A stretch of 32,088 nucleotides of DNA from positions 1 to 32,088 of the IMG/VR virus record IMGVR_UViG_3300030085_001123, one strand, 5' to 3'. Both the position numbers and the translations under genes were made by a program. Of this stretch, positions 5,159 to 11,448 are shown in pieces. Within the stretch, counting starts at the first letter, position 1, and every line of letters begins with the position of its first letter. The notes beneath the pieces were generated by a model. It worked only from the letters and a program-made list of their open reading frames with translations, was not told the origin of the DNA and did not search any database. Source of the DNA: a virus.

Positions 5159-5187
5159 GGGGGAGTGCTTGACACTCTCTCTTTTTT
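5159..5187 (+). terminator. Rho-independent terminator
   Basis: Stem GGGGGAGTG (5159-5167) with CACTCTCTC (5173-5181), nine pairs including two G-T, loop of 5 bases, followed by six T (5182-5187). It ends the 4602-5148 unit. The -35 element of the next promoter lies inside it. Confidence 0.8.
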
Positions 5188-5197
5188 ATGGTATGAT
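5169..5197 (+). promoter_or_regulatory. Sigma-70 promoter embedded in a terminator
   Basis: TTGACA at 5169-5174, 17-base spacer, TATGAT at 5192-5197 (5 of 6). The -35 is formed by the terminator loop and right arm, and the T-tract forms the spacer. The expected start is near 5204. Confidence 0.7.
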
Positions 5198-5203
5198 AAG
5201 AGC

Positions 5204-5290
5204 AACTTAAGAGCAGTGATTTGCTCTGATATGTTGTAGCGTATTAAAACCGATGGGTCCTTCTAACCTACAACGGACCGAAAACGAGAG
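5204..5290 (+). ncRNA. Candidate structured RNA with hairpin and pseudoknot
   Basis: Starting at the predicted transcription start: hairpin AGAGCA (5210-5215) with TGCTCT (5222-5227); then GTTGTAG (5233-5239) with CTACAAC (5268-5274), a perfect 7-pair stem. GGTCC (5256-5260) in its loop is perfectly complementary to GGACC (5275-5279) immediately after it, giving either a pseudoknot or two alternative hairpins. No coding frame is present. It could be a riboswitch-like leader or a small RNA. No family was confirmed. Confidence 0.45.
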
Positions 5291-5508
5291 CTAAATATAA
5301 ACCTCATTTAAAAAAATTTCCAGTATAAAAAAATGCCCATAGGGTCCGACCCTCATAGACCCTCGGAGCATCCCCCTTAACAGATACTAATATTTGTGAT
5401 ATACTAGGAGAGTATACTATACAGGTAAATTACTCACAGCAATGATATTACCTAAGGTTAACCCATAGTGTTATCATCATTGTGAATACCTAGATACAAC
5501 ATAGCCGT
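5291..5508. other. Intergenic stretch before the 5509 gene
   Basis: No supported gene. It contains a CTAAATA at 5291-5297 matching the late-promoter core but with no gene in reach, A-rich runs, a cluster of AGGGTC/GACCCT arms at 5341-5372, and a TATACTA direct repeat (about 5400-5420) that could hold a -10 for the 5509 gene with only a weak TTGTGA (5394-5399) upstream. Confidence 0.4.
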
Positions 5509-5694
5509 ATGACTCTTATGAATGATCAAAAGTTTTACCATGTATATCTGAAAGATAAGGTCCTTTTTAAGAATCTCGATGAAGATGAGTTCAGAGTAGT
5601 TTGGGGCCGAATCTTTAAATCTTATTGGAAGGATGATTTATCTTACACTGTTTGTACTAATGATCTATGTGTTACTGAGGATCAGAGTTACTAA
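5509..5694 (+). CDS. Small acidic protein of unknown function (61 aa)
   Basis: 61-residue open frame, ATG at 5509 with a second in-frame ATG three codons later. The sequence FYHVYLKDKVLFKNLDEDEFRVVWGRI reads as a small alpha/beta protein resembling the HVY-x-KD-x-CLF-x-NL-x-EEEF pattern I recall from several phage small proteins (not confirmed). The C-terminal part has two Cys (CTNDLCV). No promoter is obvious. Function unknown. Confidence 0.65.
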   Translation: MTLMNDQKFYHVYLKDKVLFKNLDEDEFRVVWGRIFKSYWKDDLSYTVCTNDLCVTEDQSY

Positions 5695-5718
5695 TGCAAG
5701 TAAAGTACGGAGAAGAGA

Positions 5719-5862
5719 ATGAAGTGTAAGGTCACTTTATATAAAGCGGGTACTGTTTTCTATGAGGAGATGGTATGTACCGATTATGAGGATGCTAAAA
5801 AAATCGCTTTAGCGCGAAATCCTGGCGCGTCGATCGTAGGTGTTACTGCCGTATTCAAATGA
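5719..5862 (+). CDS. Conserved cyanophage small protein, KAGTVF type (47 aa)
   Basis: 47-residue open frame with GGAGA just upstream of ATG at 5719. I recognise the pattern KVTLYKAGTVF at the start, a middle helix (YEDAKKIALARNP) and a closing VIGVTAVFK-like end (here SIVGVTAVFK) from many cyanophages and other marine phages. Small beta-alpha-beta protein with no catalytic motif; the role is unknown. Its stop overlaps the start of the oxygenase-like gene, so the two are probably co-translated. Confidence 0.8.
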   Translation: MKCKVTLYKAGTVFYEEMVCTDYEDAKKIALARNPGASIVGVTAVFK

Positions 5863-6548
5863 ACTATGAATTTCATGACCCGCATATGTGCGGAGTACTT
5901 GATACCAAACTAGAAGGAGATAACCTAGAATTAACTTGGGATCTCATTAAGAAGTATTCTCCCAAGAGTGCGGTATGGAGTGGCAATGATTTGATTAGTA
6001 TTGATACTGAAGATAAACAATGGTTCTTAACTGATACTGATAATAAGTGGGAGAATGCAATTCTACGACCCGCAGTTGCAAAGTATGCTGATCGATGGGG
6101 ATTACCTTGTAGTACAATTACGAGTCACTATCATGGATTGAATTTTACTCGTTTCTGGTGTCGTGCTAGTACAGCAGGAGACTTTCATAGTCTTCATCAC
6201 CATCAGGCGGTATTGTCCTTTGTAGTGTGGATGAATATTCCTTTTAATAGTAGGATCGAACAAAACCTTCAACCTGGGTTCAGACCTAATGCAGGAACCT
6301 TTGGTTTGTACTATACTGATAGTATTGGTCGAGTACAAGAGATGCTTTGGCATGTTAGTAAGGAATGTAATGGACAAATGATTATGTTCCCTAGTGCATG
6401 GAAACATGCAGTATACCCACACTTCAGTACAGACGAATATCGTATCGCTATTGCTGGTGATGTTTGCATCAACAGTCATGATGTATATGATCCTATTCAT
6501 GAATGGGCAGATCCCAGTGAAGAACGGGAAATTAATGAAAATGTTTAA
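5859..6548 (+). CDS. 2OG-Fe(II) oxygenase-like protein, copy 1 (229 aa)
   Basis: Resembles 2-oxoglutarate/Fe(II)-dependent oxygenases of the double-stranded beta-helix fold, which hydroxylate proteins or small molecules. The candidate iron ligands are H113 and H115 (in LHHHQAVLSF), with distal H183 in WKHAVYPHF and R195 as the usual 2-oxoglutarate-binding Arg. Strand VVWMNIPF, the G-x-L-x-Y-Y-TD segment near 149-154 and MIMFPS before the distal His fit that fold. Related to the gene at 6883, aligning over most of its length. It starts in an ATGA overlap with the small protein upstream. Substrate unknown; such oxygenases are common in cyanophages. Confidence 0.7.
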   Translation: MNYEFHDPHMCGVLDTKLEGDNLELTWDLIKKYSPKSAVWSGNDLISIDTEDKQWFLTDTDNKWENAILRPAVAKYADRWGLPCSTITSHYHGLNFTRFWCRASTAGDFHSLHHHQAVLSFVVWMNIPFNSRIEQNLQPGFRPNAGTFGLYYTDSIGRVQEMLWHVSKECNGQMIMFPSAWKHAVYPHFSTDEYRIAIAGDVCINSHDVYDPIHEWADPSEEREINENV

Positions 6549-6586
6549 GTTTCTATATACGGTATAGTTTACGTATATTTTAAGAG

Positions 6587-6745
6587 ATGGAGTTAAATGT
6601 AGATTCTTGTACTGTCGATCTATTGTTGGAAACTATTCAATTCCGTATTGAGAACGACACAGCTCTACTTTACTCTCCTAATATCCGATCCGACCTAGAG
6701 GATCTATTGGCAACTATGGAAGGTTATTCCGATGAATTTCTATGA
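6587..6745 (+). CDS. Small acidic protein of unknown function (52 aa)
   Basis: 52-residue open frame with TAAGAG just before ATG at 6587. Acidic and Leu-rich: VDLLLETIQFRIENDTALLY then RSDLEDLLATMEGYSDEF, likely two helices. It lies between the two oxygenase paralogues. No family recognised. The next gene begins 14 bases before its end in another frame. Confidence 0.55.
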   Translation: MELNVDSCTVDLLLETIQFRIENDTALLYSPNIRSDLEDLLATMEGYSDEFL

Positions 6746-6902
6746 TGTTTACTTAGGAGAAGATTTAGTTGTTTCAGATGTTGCTGAGATTGATCTGAAA
6801 CACAAGTTGGACTTTATTAAGTGTTACTTTATTGAGTATCCAAAAGATGATTTAAAGGATCGTGAAGTGAGAGTAGTTAAGCATGAAGACCACAAAGATT
6901 AA
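6732..6902 (+). CDS. Small protein of unknown function (56 aa)
   Basis: 56-residue open frame from ATG at 6732, overlapping the preceding and following genes by 14 and 20 bases. Sequence begins MNFYDVYLGEDLVVSDV, then a helix (DLKHKLDFIKCYFIEYPKDD) and a charged His-containing tail. The overlapping arrangement is typical of this phage. Unassigned. Confidence 0.55.
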   Translation: MNFYDVYLGEDLVVSDVAEIDLKHKLDFIKCYFIEYPKDDLKDREVRVVKHEDHKD

Positions 6903-7542
6903 TCCACCCAACTATGGGTTTATAGATGTGACACTAGATGATAGTCATATTGACTATCTCTATTCACTGATAGAAAAGTATGAACCAGAGGGGTCTCCTC
7001 AACAGTGGCCACTCATCGATGATAATAACAGATTTCAGGAAGAAGTATTAAACAAAGCAGTAAAGGAATATATTGATGAGTGGGGGTTTCCAGAGAAACT
7101 CAAAATGACTCATGTACATGGACTTACCTTTCAGAAGTTTTGGGTTAATAAAACAGGAAAAGGTGAATACCAAGCATTGCACAATCATGATGGAGTGTTC
7201 TCTTTTGTAGCGTGGTTGAATATTCCATATGCATCAGAAGTTGAACAATGTGTTCCAAATACAATGCATCCAGAGGCAGGTGACTTTATACTTACATATA
7301 CTGATATTGTAGGTAGAACTCGTAAGATGAATTGGAAGGTAGATAAACAACACAACGAAGGACATCTGTTGCTTTTCCCAAGTGACTGTTATCATGCAGT
7401 GTACCCTCACTTCCTAACAGATGAAAAAAGAATTTCCGTCGCTGGTGATATCCTACTTAACAGTTTGAGTTGTGTAGATGTTCATAATCAGGGTGGTATA
7501 CCTCTAGGGTATGGGTACAATAATAGTCAGGAGTTTCTTTAA
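6883..7542 (+). CDS. 2OG-Fe(II) oxygenase-like protein, copy 2 (219 aa)
   Basis: Paralogue of the 5859 gene. Candidate iron ligands are H100 and H102 (in ALHNHDGVFSF), H171 (CYHAVYPHF) and R183 for 2-oxoglutarate. The shared segments HGLTFQKFW / HGLNFTRFW, VAWLNIPYASEVEQ / VVWMNIPFNSRIEQ, TYTDIVGR / YYTDSIGR and RISVAGD / RIAIAGD show common ancestry. The N-terminal parts differ most, which suggests different substrates or partners. Its start lies inside the previous small gene. The 2-oxoglutarate mechanism is inferred from the residue pattern; the substrate is unknown. Confidence 0.7.
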   Translation: MKTTKINPPNYGFIDVTLDDSHIDYLYSLIEKYEPEGSPQQWPLIDDNNRFQEEVLNKAVKEYIDEWGFPEKLKMTHVHGLTFQKFWVNKTGKGEYQALHNHDGVFSFVAWLNIPYASEVEQCVPNTMHPEAGDFILTYTDIVGRTRKMNWKVDKQHNEGHLLLFPSDCYHAVYPHFLTDEKRISVAGDILLNSLSCVDVHNQGGIPLGYGYNNSQEFL

Positions 7543-7569
7543 TTCGCTGACTATATAATACAGTTATCA

Positions 7570-7598
7570 TGGACAACTTGAATTGAACGTGGTATACT
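7570..7598 (+). promoter_or_regulatory. Sigma-70-type promoter
   Basis: TGGACA at 7570-7575 (5 of 6), 17-base spacer, TATACT at 7593-7598 (5 of 6). It would start transcription about 17 bases before the ATG at 7622. A separate TATAAT at 7554-7559 lacks a partner -35. Confidence 0.6.
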
Positions 7599-7621
7599 GA
7601 TCATGTAACTTTGCAAATGTT

Positions 7622-8380
7622 ATGGCTAAAGGATTTACAGTAAAAGCAAATGCCCCCAAGGTCAAGAAAGTAGAAGACGACTTCGATCTTGAGGCGGCAA
7701 AAGAAATGGTAAAAGGTAAGGCAATCGTCTTCTGCCTACCTGGACGAGGAGTTTCATATATCTTCCTCAAAGCATTTGTCCAGTTGTGCTTTGATCTAGT
7801 ACAAACTGGTGCAAGTATTCAAATCTCCCAGGACTATAGTTCCATGGTTAACTTTGCACGATGCAAGGTACTTGGTGCTAACGTTCTACGTGGACCCGAT
7901 CAGGTGCCCTGGGATGGTAAACTGAAGTATGACTATCAACTCTGGATCGACTCTGACATCGTATTCGACACTGAGAAGTTCTATCGTCTTGTCTGGATGA
8001 ACAAGGAGATTGCAGCTGGTTGGTACATGACTGAAGATGGTAAGACCACTTCCGTTGCACACTGGTTGGAAGAAGAAGACTTCGCTAAGAATGGTGGCGT
8101 CATGAACCACGAAACTGGTGAGTCTATCTCTCGTCGTCGCAAGCCTTTCACCGTGGACTACACTGGTTTCGGTTGGCTTCTTATCAAACATGGTGTGTTT
8201 GAAGATCCCAAGATGAAGTATCCCTGGTTCGCTCCTAAGATGCAGGTATTTGAATCTGGTGATGTTCAGGATATGTGTGGAGAAGACGTTTCGTTCTGTC
8301 TCGATGCTAAGGAAGCGGGTTATGAGATCTGGTGTGATCCTAAGATCCGTGTTGGACACGAAAAGACTCGCGTAATCTGA
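7622..8380 (+). CDS. Glycosyltransferase-like protein, GT-A type (252 aa)
   Basis: Resembles small GT-A fold glycosyltransferases found in many cyanomyoviruses. A Gly-rich start CLPGRGVSYIFLKAF near residues 38-52 is followed by the DxD signature in YQLWIDSDIVF (D110 and D112) expected to hold the metal and nucleotide-sugar. GWYM near 133-136 follows, then CGEDVSFCLDAKEAGYEIW (GED as candidate catalytic base), then a C-terminal DPKIRVGHEK with His. No signal peptide or membrane segment, so it should act in the cytoplasm. Donor and acceptor are unknown; DNA bases, virion proteins or host glycans are all possible. It sits between the early-type genes and the late cluster. Confidence 0.75.
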   Translation: MAKGFTVKANAPKVKKVEDDFDLEAAKEMVKGKAIVFCLPGRGVSYIFLKAFVQLCFDLVQTGASIQISQDYSSMVNFARCKVLGANVLRGPDQVPWDGKLKYDYQLWIDSDIVFDTEKFYRLVWMNKEIAAGWYMTEDGKTTSVAHWLEEEDFAKNGGVMNHETGESISRRRKPFTVDYTGFGWLLIKHGVFEDPKMKYPWFAPKMQVFESGDVQDMCGEDVSFCLDAKEAGYEIWCDPKIRVGHEKTRVI

Positions 8381-8535
8381 TGTTATACAAGGTCATGGAG
8401 TTGGGTACAGACGGTTGGGGTGTTCCTGACCTCAAACTCGATGTACATCTGACAAAAGAACAAGCTAAAGAGAGACTTGACTTCTATATTAACGAAGGGG
8501 TCTCTCCTTCAAGACTAAAAGCAACCCCTGAGTAA
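8380..8535 (+). CDS. Conserved small protein of cyanophages (51 aa)
   Basis: 51-residue open frame sharing a base with the preceding stop (TGATG). MLYKVMELGTDGW at the start, then LTKEQAKERLDFYINEGVSPSRLKATPE; the K-x-L-x-KEQA-x-E-x-L-x5-I-x-EGV-x-P-x2-L pattern resembles a small protein I recall next to late genes in cyanomyoviruses. Function unknown. It is the last gene before the late-promoter zone. Confidence 0.7.
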   Translation: MLYKVMELGTDGWGVPDLKLDVHLTKEQAKERLDFYINEGVSPSRLKATPE

Positions 8536-8545
8536 ACTTAATTGA

Positions 8546-8552
8546 CTAAATA
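8546..8552 (+). promoter_or_regulatory. T4-type late promoter (CTAAATA)
   Basis: CTAAATA, close to the T4 late consensus TATAAATA recognised by the phage late sigma factor, 15 bases before the ATG at 8568. It is one of five similar motifs upstream of structural-region genes. It supports the start at 8568 rather than the ATG at 8553, which follows the motif immediately. Confidence 0.6.
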
Positions 8553-8567
8553 ATGGCTGTAAGAAAA

Positions 8568-8702
8568 ATGGCAAAGGGTGGTGGCACCTTTATCGAGTCC
8601 ACTCCCAAGAAAACTAGGCAAGGTCAAGGAAAAAATTCTAAATTTTCCGCCACTTCTAGGAATAATGCCCGTAAACGCTATCGAGGACAAGGTAATGGCT
8701 GA
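8568..8702 (+). CDS. Conserved very basic cyanophage protein, KKTRQG type (44 aa)
   Basis: 44-residue basic protein. ATG at 8568 is chosen because the upstream ATG at 8553 directly follows the late promoter core. I recognise the order AKGGGTFIES, PKKTRQG, SATSRNNARKRYRGQG from T4-like cyanophages. With many Lys/Arg residues it probably binds nucleic acid or an acidic surface and may be a virion or packaging-associated component; that is inference. It is co-transcribed with the overlapping gene at 8695. Confidence 0.75.
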   Translation: MAKGGGTFIESTPKKTRQGQGKNSKFSATSRNNARKRYRGQGNG

Positions 8703-8850
8703 TTCGGATCCAACAAAATCTCCACTTAATGCTGCAGCAGTAGCAGGAACAGAGGGAAAAGTAGTGGGTCAATATGATGTTTCACAACAGGCTCGTAAAA
8801 AAGCTGCTAAAAATGACAATTCCACTCAATCTCCGCTAGCTGCTGGTTGA
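8695..8850 (+). CDS. Small Ala-rich protein (51 aa)
   Basis: 51-residue open frame from ATG at 8695, overlapping the basic protein gene by 8 bases. The composition is rich in Ala, Ser and Asp (TKSPLNAAAVAGTEGKV, QQARKKAAKNDNSTQSPL). The repeated sequence KSPL/QSPL at both ends is a small internal symmetry. Late-transcribed by position. A terminator follows directly. Function unknown. Confidence 0.65.
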   Translation: MADSDPTKSPLNAAAVAGTEGKVVGQYDVSQQARKKAAKNDNSTQSPLAAG

Positions 8851-8866
8851 TAAATTACTCAAATTT

Positions 8867-8906
8867 GCGTCTAAGTCTCCTAATTGGGGGTTTAGACGCT
8901 TTTTTT
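8867..8906 (+). terminator. Rho-independent terminator
   Basis: GCGTCTAA (8867-8874) is perfectly complementary to TTAGACGC (8892-8899) across a 17-base loop, followed by seven T. It separates the 8568-8850 unit from the next late promoter at 8913. Confidence 0.9.
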
Positions 8907-8912
8907 ATGCTT

Positions 8913-8919
8913 CTAAATA
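8913..8919 (+). promoter_or_regulatory. T4-type late promoter (CTAAATA)
   Basis: CTAAATA placed 19 bases before the ATG at 8939, just after the terminator ending at 8906. Same motif and spacing as at 8546, 20457 and 30535. Confidence 0.65.
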
Positions 8920-8938
8920 GTCCAGAGAGACTCTAACT

Positions 8939-9133
8939 ATGTTAATTCCTCCAAATAACGACTTCCTTGACAACTTGGGTGCCCAACAGCACGAAAAAAT
9001 GCTACGAGAAGTGGTTGGCGATGCTAAACACGACTTCAAAAGGCAGAATAAACTACATGAAGAGATCAGAAATGATGACGATTATGATGATTGGGAGTAT
9101 GGCACAGAACCGATCATCGGGGAAAGTGCTTAA
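8939..9133 (+). CDS. Small acidic/charged protein upstream of gp25 (64 aa)
   Basis: 64-residue open frame behind a late promoter. Charged throughout with a helix rich in His, Lys and Glu (LGAQQHEKMLREVVGDAKH then KRQNKLHEEIRNDDDY) and a C-terminal acidic-aromatic run (DDWEYGTEPII). No T4 homologue is recognised. Its late control and placement just before gp25 suggest a virion or assembly role. Confidence 0.65.
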   Translation: MLIPPNNDFLDNLGAQQHEKMLREVVGDAKHDFKRQNKLHEEIRNDDDYDDWEYGTEPIIGESA

Positions 9134-9136
9134 ATA
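9130..9136 (+). promoter_or_regulatory. Possible late promoter (TTAAATA)
   Basis: TTAAATA overlaps the end of the previous gene and lies 21 bases before the gp25 ATG at 9158. One base differs from the CTAAATA form. It probably drives gp25-gp6-gp7. Confidence 0.5.
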
Positions 9137-9157
9137 GATGTAAACTAAGGTTCAAAA

Positions 9158-9574
9158 ATGGCTCTGATCGATAGACTAAAGGTCACATCCAGAAAATTTA
9201 AAGATATTAGTCTGGCATTTGCTAAACATCCTGTTACAAATGACATTGGAGCCTTTTATGATGAGGATGCAATCAAGCGATCGGTCACAAATTTAGTCAG
9301 AACACGTATTGGAGAGCGTTTTTACAACCCTCTGGTAGGTTCTGAAGTGGAAGATTCGCTTTTTGAGAACCCAGATCTTCAAATGGCAACGTCAATTGAA
9401 GATGATATTATGCTTTTATTAGAAAACTTCGAGGGAAGGATTAAAAATACCCAGGTTATCGTAAGTTTTCCCATAGATACGAATGAATTGAACGTAGTTA
9501 TTAGTTACGACATCGTTGGAATTGTCCTCCCGACGCAAAATATCGAATTCATTCTCCAATCAACTAGAGTATAA
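9158..9574 (+). CDS. 25: Baseplate sheath-initiator, gp25-like (138 aa)
   Basis: 138 residues, close to the 132 of T4 gp25, a lysozyme-fold protein of the baseplate wedge that starts sheath assembly on the tube. Family-like features: N-terminal FKDISLAFAKHPVTNDIG, then a helical region (AIKRSVTNLVRTRIGERFYNPLVGS) that includes the typical RxGERxxxPxxGS, and later IEDDIMLLLENFEGRI where most homologues have EPR. C-terminal strands (ELNVVISYDIV). It is preceded by AAGG and sits next to gp6, whose start overlaps its stop. Confidence 0.9.
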   Translation: MALIDRLKVTSRKFKDISLAFAKHPVTNDIGAFYDEDAIKRSVTNLVRTRIGERFYNPLVGSEVEDSLFENPDLQMATSIEDDIMLLLENFEGRIKNTQVIVSFPIDTNELNVVISYDIVGIVLPTQNIEFILQSTRV

Positions 9575-11448
9575 TGGCTTTTAATCAGTTTACAAACCTA
9601 GATTTCGCTGATCTTAGAGCTCAGATCAAGGATTACCTGCGTGTAAACAGTAATTTTACTGATTTTGACTTTGAAGGATCGAACTTTTCGATTCTGATTG
9701 ACCTTTTAGCGTATAATTCATACCTCTCGGCCTACAATACCAACATGGCCGTCAATGAATGCTTCCTTGATAGTGCAACTTTGAGAGAAAATGTTGTTGC
9801 ACTCGCTAGAAACATTGGATATGTACCACGATCTGCTAGATCTGCTAAGGCAACAGTCAGTTTTAGTGTAGATTTGGGTCAAAACGACACCAGAATCGTT
9901 ACAATGAAGGCTGGACAGGTTGCATTAGGTCGTCAAGAGTCTGGACAGTACATTTTTTCCATTGCTGACGACTTTGTTGCTACTGTAAATGACGATAATC
10001 AAGCAGAATTTGCTAATGTCAACATTTATGAGGGTGTTTATCTAACAAAATCCTTCACAGTTGACTATTCTCAAGCAAATCAGAGATTTATTCTTCCAAA
10101 TCAGAATATTGACTCGACTTCTATTCGTGTAAAAGTCACTTCTACGACTACAGAGATCTACGAACTGTATTCAAACATCCTTAGAGTCGATGCAACGTCT
10201 AAATTATTCCTTCTTCAGGAAATTGAAGACGAAACTTATGAGATTTTGTTCGGTGATGGTATCCTAGGTAAGAAATTACCAGCTGGTGCAAGGATTGATG
10301 TAAGTTATATTGTAACAAATGGTCCAAAAGCTAACGGTGCTAAGAATTTCTCCTTTGCAGGTATCCTTAACGATGATACTGGAGCAGTTTTAACATCAGG
10401 AATCTCACTTATCACTACACAAGAGGAAGCATCTAACGGAGATACTGTAGAAGAAACCTCATCTATTAAATATCTTGCACCTCGTATCTACGCGGCACAG
10501 TACCGTGCAGTGACGGCAAATGATTATAAGGGGATTATACCCTTTGTGTACCCTAACGTTGAATCTGTGACCTCCTACGGGGGTGAGGAGTTGGATCCGC
10601 CTGAGTATGGTAAGGTGTTTATTTCCATCAAACCTAGAAATGGTAACTTCTTATCACAAATCACGAAAGATGATATTTCTAGAAAACTAAAACAATATTC
10701 TATTGCTGGTATCAAACCAGAAATTATTGATCTTAAGTATCTGTATGTTGAAACTGATACTTCAGTTTATTACAACACCAACTCCGTTTCTGATCCTACA
10801 GAAGTAATCACTGCTGTAACAAATACATTAACAACTTATTCTAAATCTTCTGATCTAAATGACTTTGGTGGAAGATTCAAATACAGTAAAGTTGTAGGTC
10901 TTATTGATGATAGTGCTAGAGGTGTTACCTCTAACATTACTAAGGTCAAGATGAGAAGAGATATTGTTCCTGAATTTAATACGTTTGCTACGTATGAGTT
11001 ATGTTTTGGTAATAAGTTCTACATTCAATGTGCTGGTTATGGAATCCGTTCTACTGGATTCACTGTAAGCAATATCGATGGAACTGTATATCTTGGTGAT
11101 ATTCCTGTTGACGGATCTGACAAAGGTAAGTTAGTTCTATTCAAACTTGATAACAACCAACCTTTGGTAGTTAAGAGTAACGCTGGAATTGTAGATTATA
11201 CCAAAGGAGAGATTATTTTAGACGTGGTAAATATAACAGGTACTTCACTTCCTAATGGAACGATTCAAGTCGAATCTATTCCACAGTCGAATGATATTAT
11301 TGCACTGAAAGACCTATATCTACAGTTGGATGTCCAACACAGTACAGTAAGTGCTCTACCTGACGTTGTTTCTTCTGGTGAGAATACAGCGGCCACAAAT
11401 TATGTAACTACATCTAGCTACGCTAGCGGAACAATCTATACGAGATAA
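9574..11448 (+). CDS. 6: Baseplate wedge protein, gp6-like (624 aa)
   Basis: 624 residues against about 660 in T4. gp6 dimers form the main ring joining baseplate wedges and carry the sheath-contraction signal. The N-terminal region reads FNQFTNLDFADLRAQIKDYLRVNSNFTDFDFEGSNF (cut here as FNQFTNLDFADLRAQIK and DYLRVNSNFTDFDFEGSN) followed by LIDLLAYNSYLSAYNTNM, the signature of cyanophage gp6/baseplate J-like proteins. The C-terminal half has alternating beta segments. The start codon overlaps the gp25 stop (TAATG), and the stop abuts the next ATG, so 25-6-7 form one operon. Confidence 0.9.
   Translation: MAFNQFTNLDFADLRAQIKDYLRVNSNFTDFDFEGSNFSILIDLLAYNSYLSAYNTNMAVNECFLDSATLRENVVALARNIGYVPRSARSAKATVSFSVDLGQNDTRIVTMKAGQVALGRQESGQYIFSIADDFVATVNDDNQAEFANVNIYEGVYLTKSFTVDYSQANQRFILPNQNIDSTSIRVKVTSTTTEIYELYSNILRVDATSKLFLLQEIEDETYEILFGDGILGKKLPAGARIDVSYIVTNGPKANGAKNFSFAGILNDDTGAVLTSGISLITTQEEASNGDTVEETSSIKYLAPRIYAAQYRAVTANDYKGIIPFVYPNVESVTSYGGEELDPPEYGKVFISIKPRNGNFLSQITKDDISRKLKQYSIAGIKPEIIDLKYLYVETDTSVYYNTNSVSDPTEVITAVTNTLTTYSKSSDLNDFGGRFKYSKVVGLIDDSARGVTSNITKVKMRRDIVPEFNTFATYELCFGNKFYIQCAGYGIRSTGFTVSNIDGTVYLGDIPVDGSDKGKLVLFKLDNNQPLVVKSNAGIVDYTKGEIILDVVNITGTSLPNGTIQVESIPQSNDIIALKDLYLQLDVQHSTVSALPDVVSSGENTAATNYVTTSSYASGTIYTR

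Noticed and set aside
5333-5380. 15-codon frame after the candidate RNA (possible downstream peptide)
   Set aside because: Too short, no ribosome-binding sequence, and it overlaps potential hairpin arms; there is no support beyond an ATG and a stop.
8553-8567. ATG at 8553 as start of the KKTRQG protein
   Set aside because: It begins one base after the CTAAATA late-promoter core, so it could not be on that transcript.
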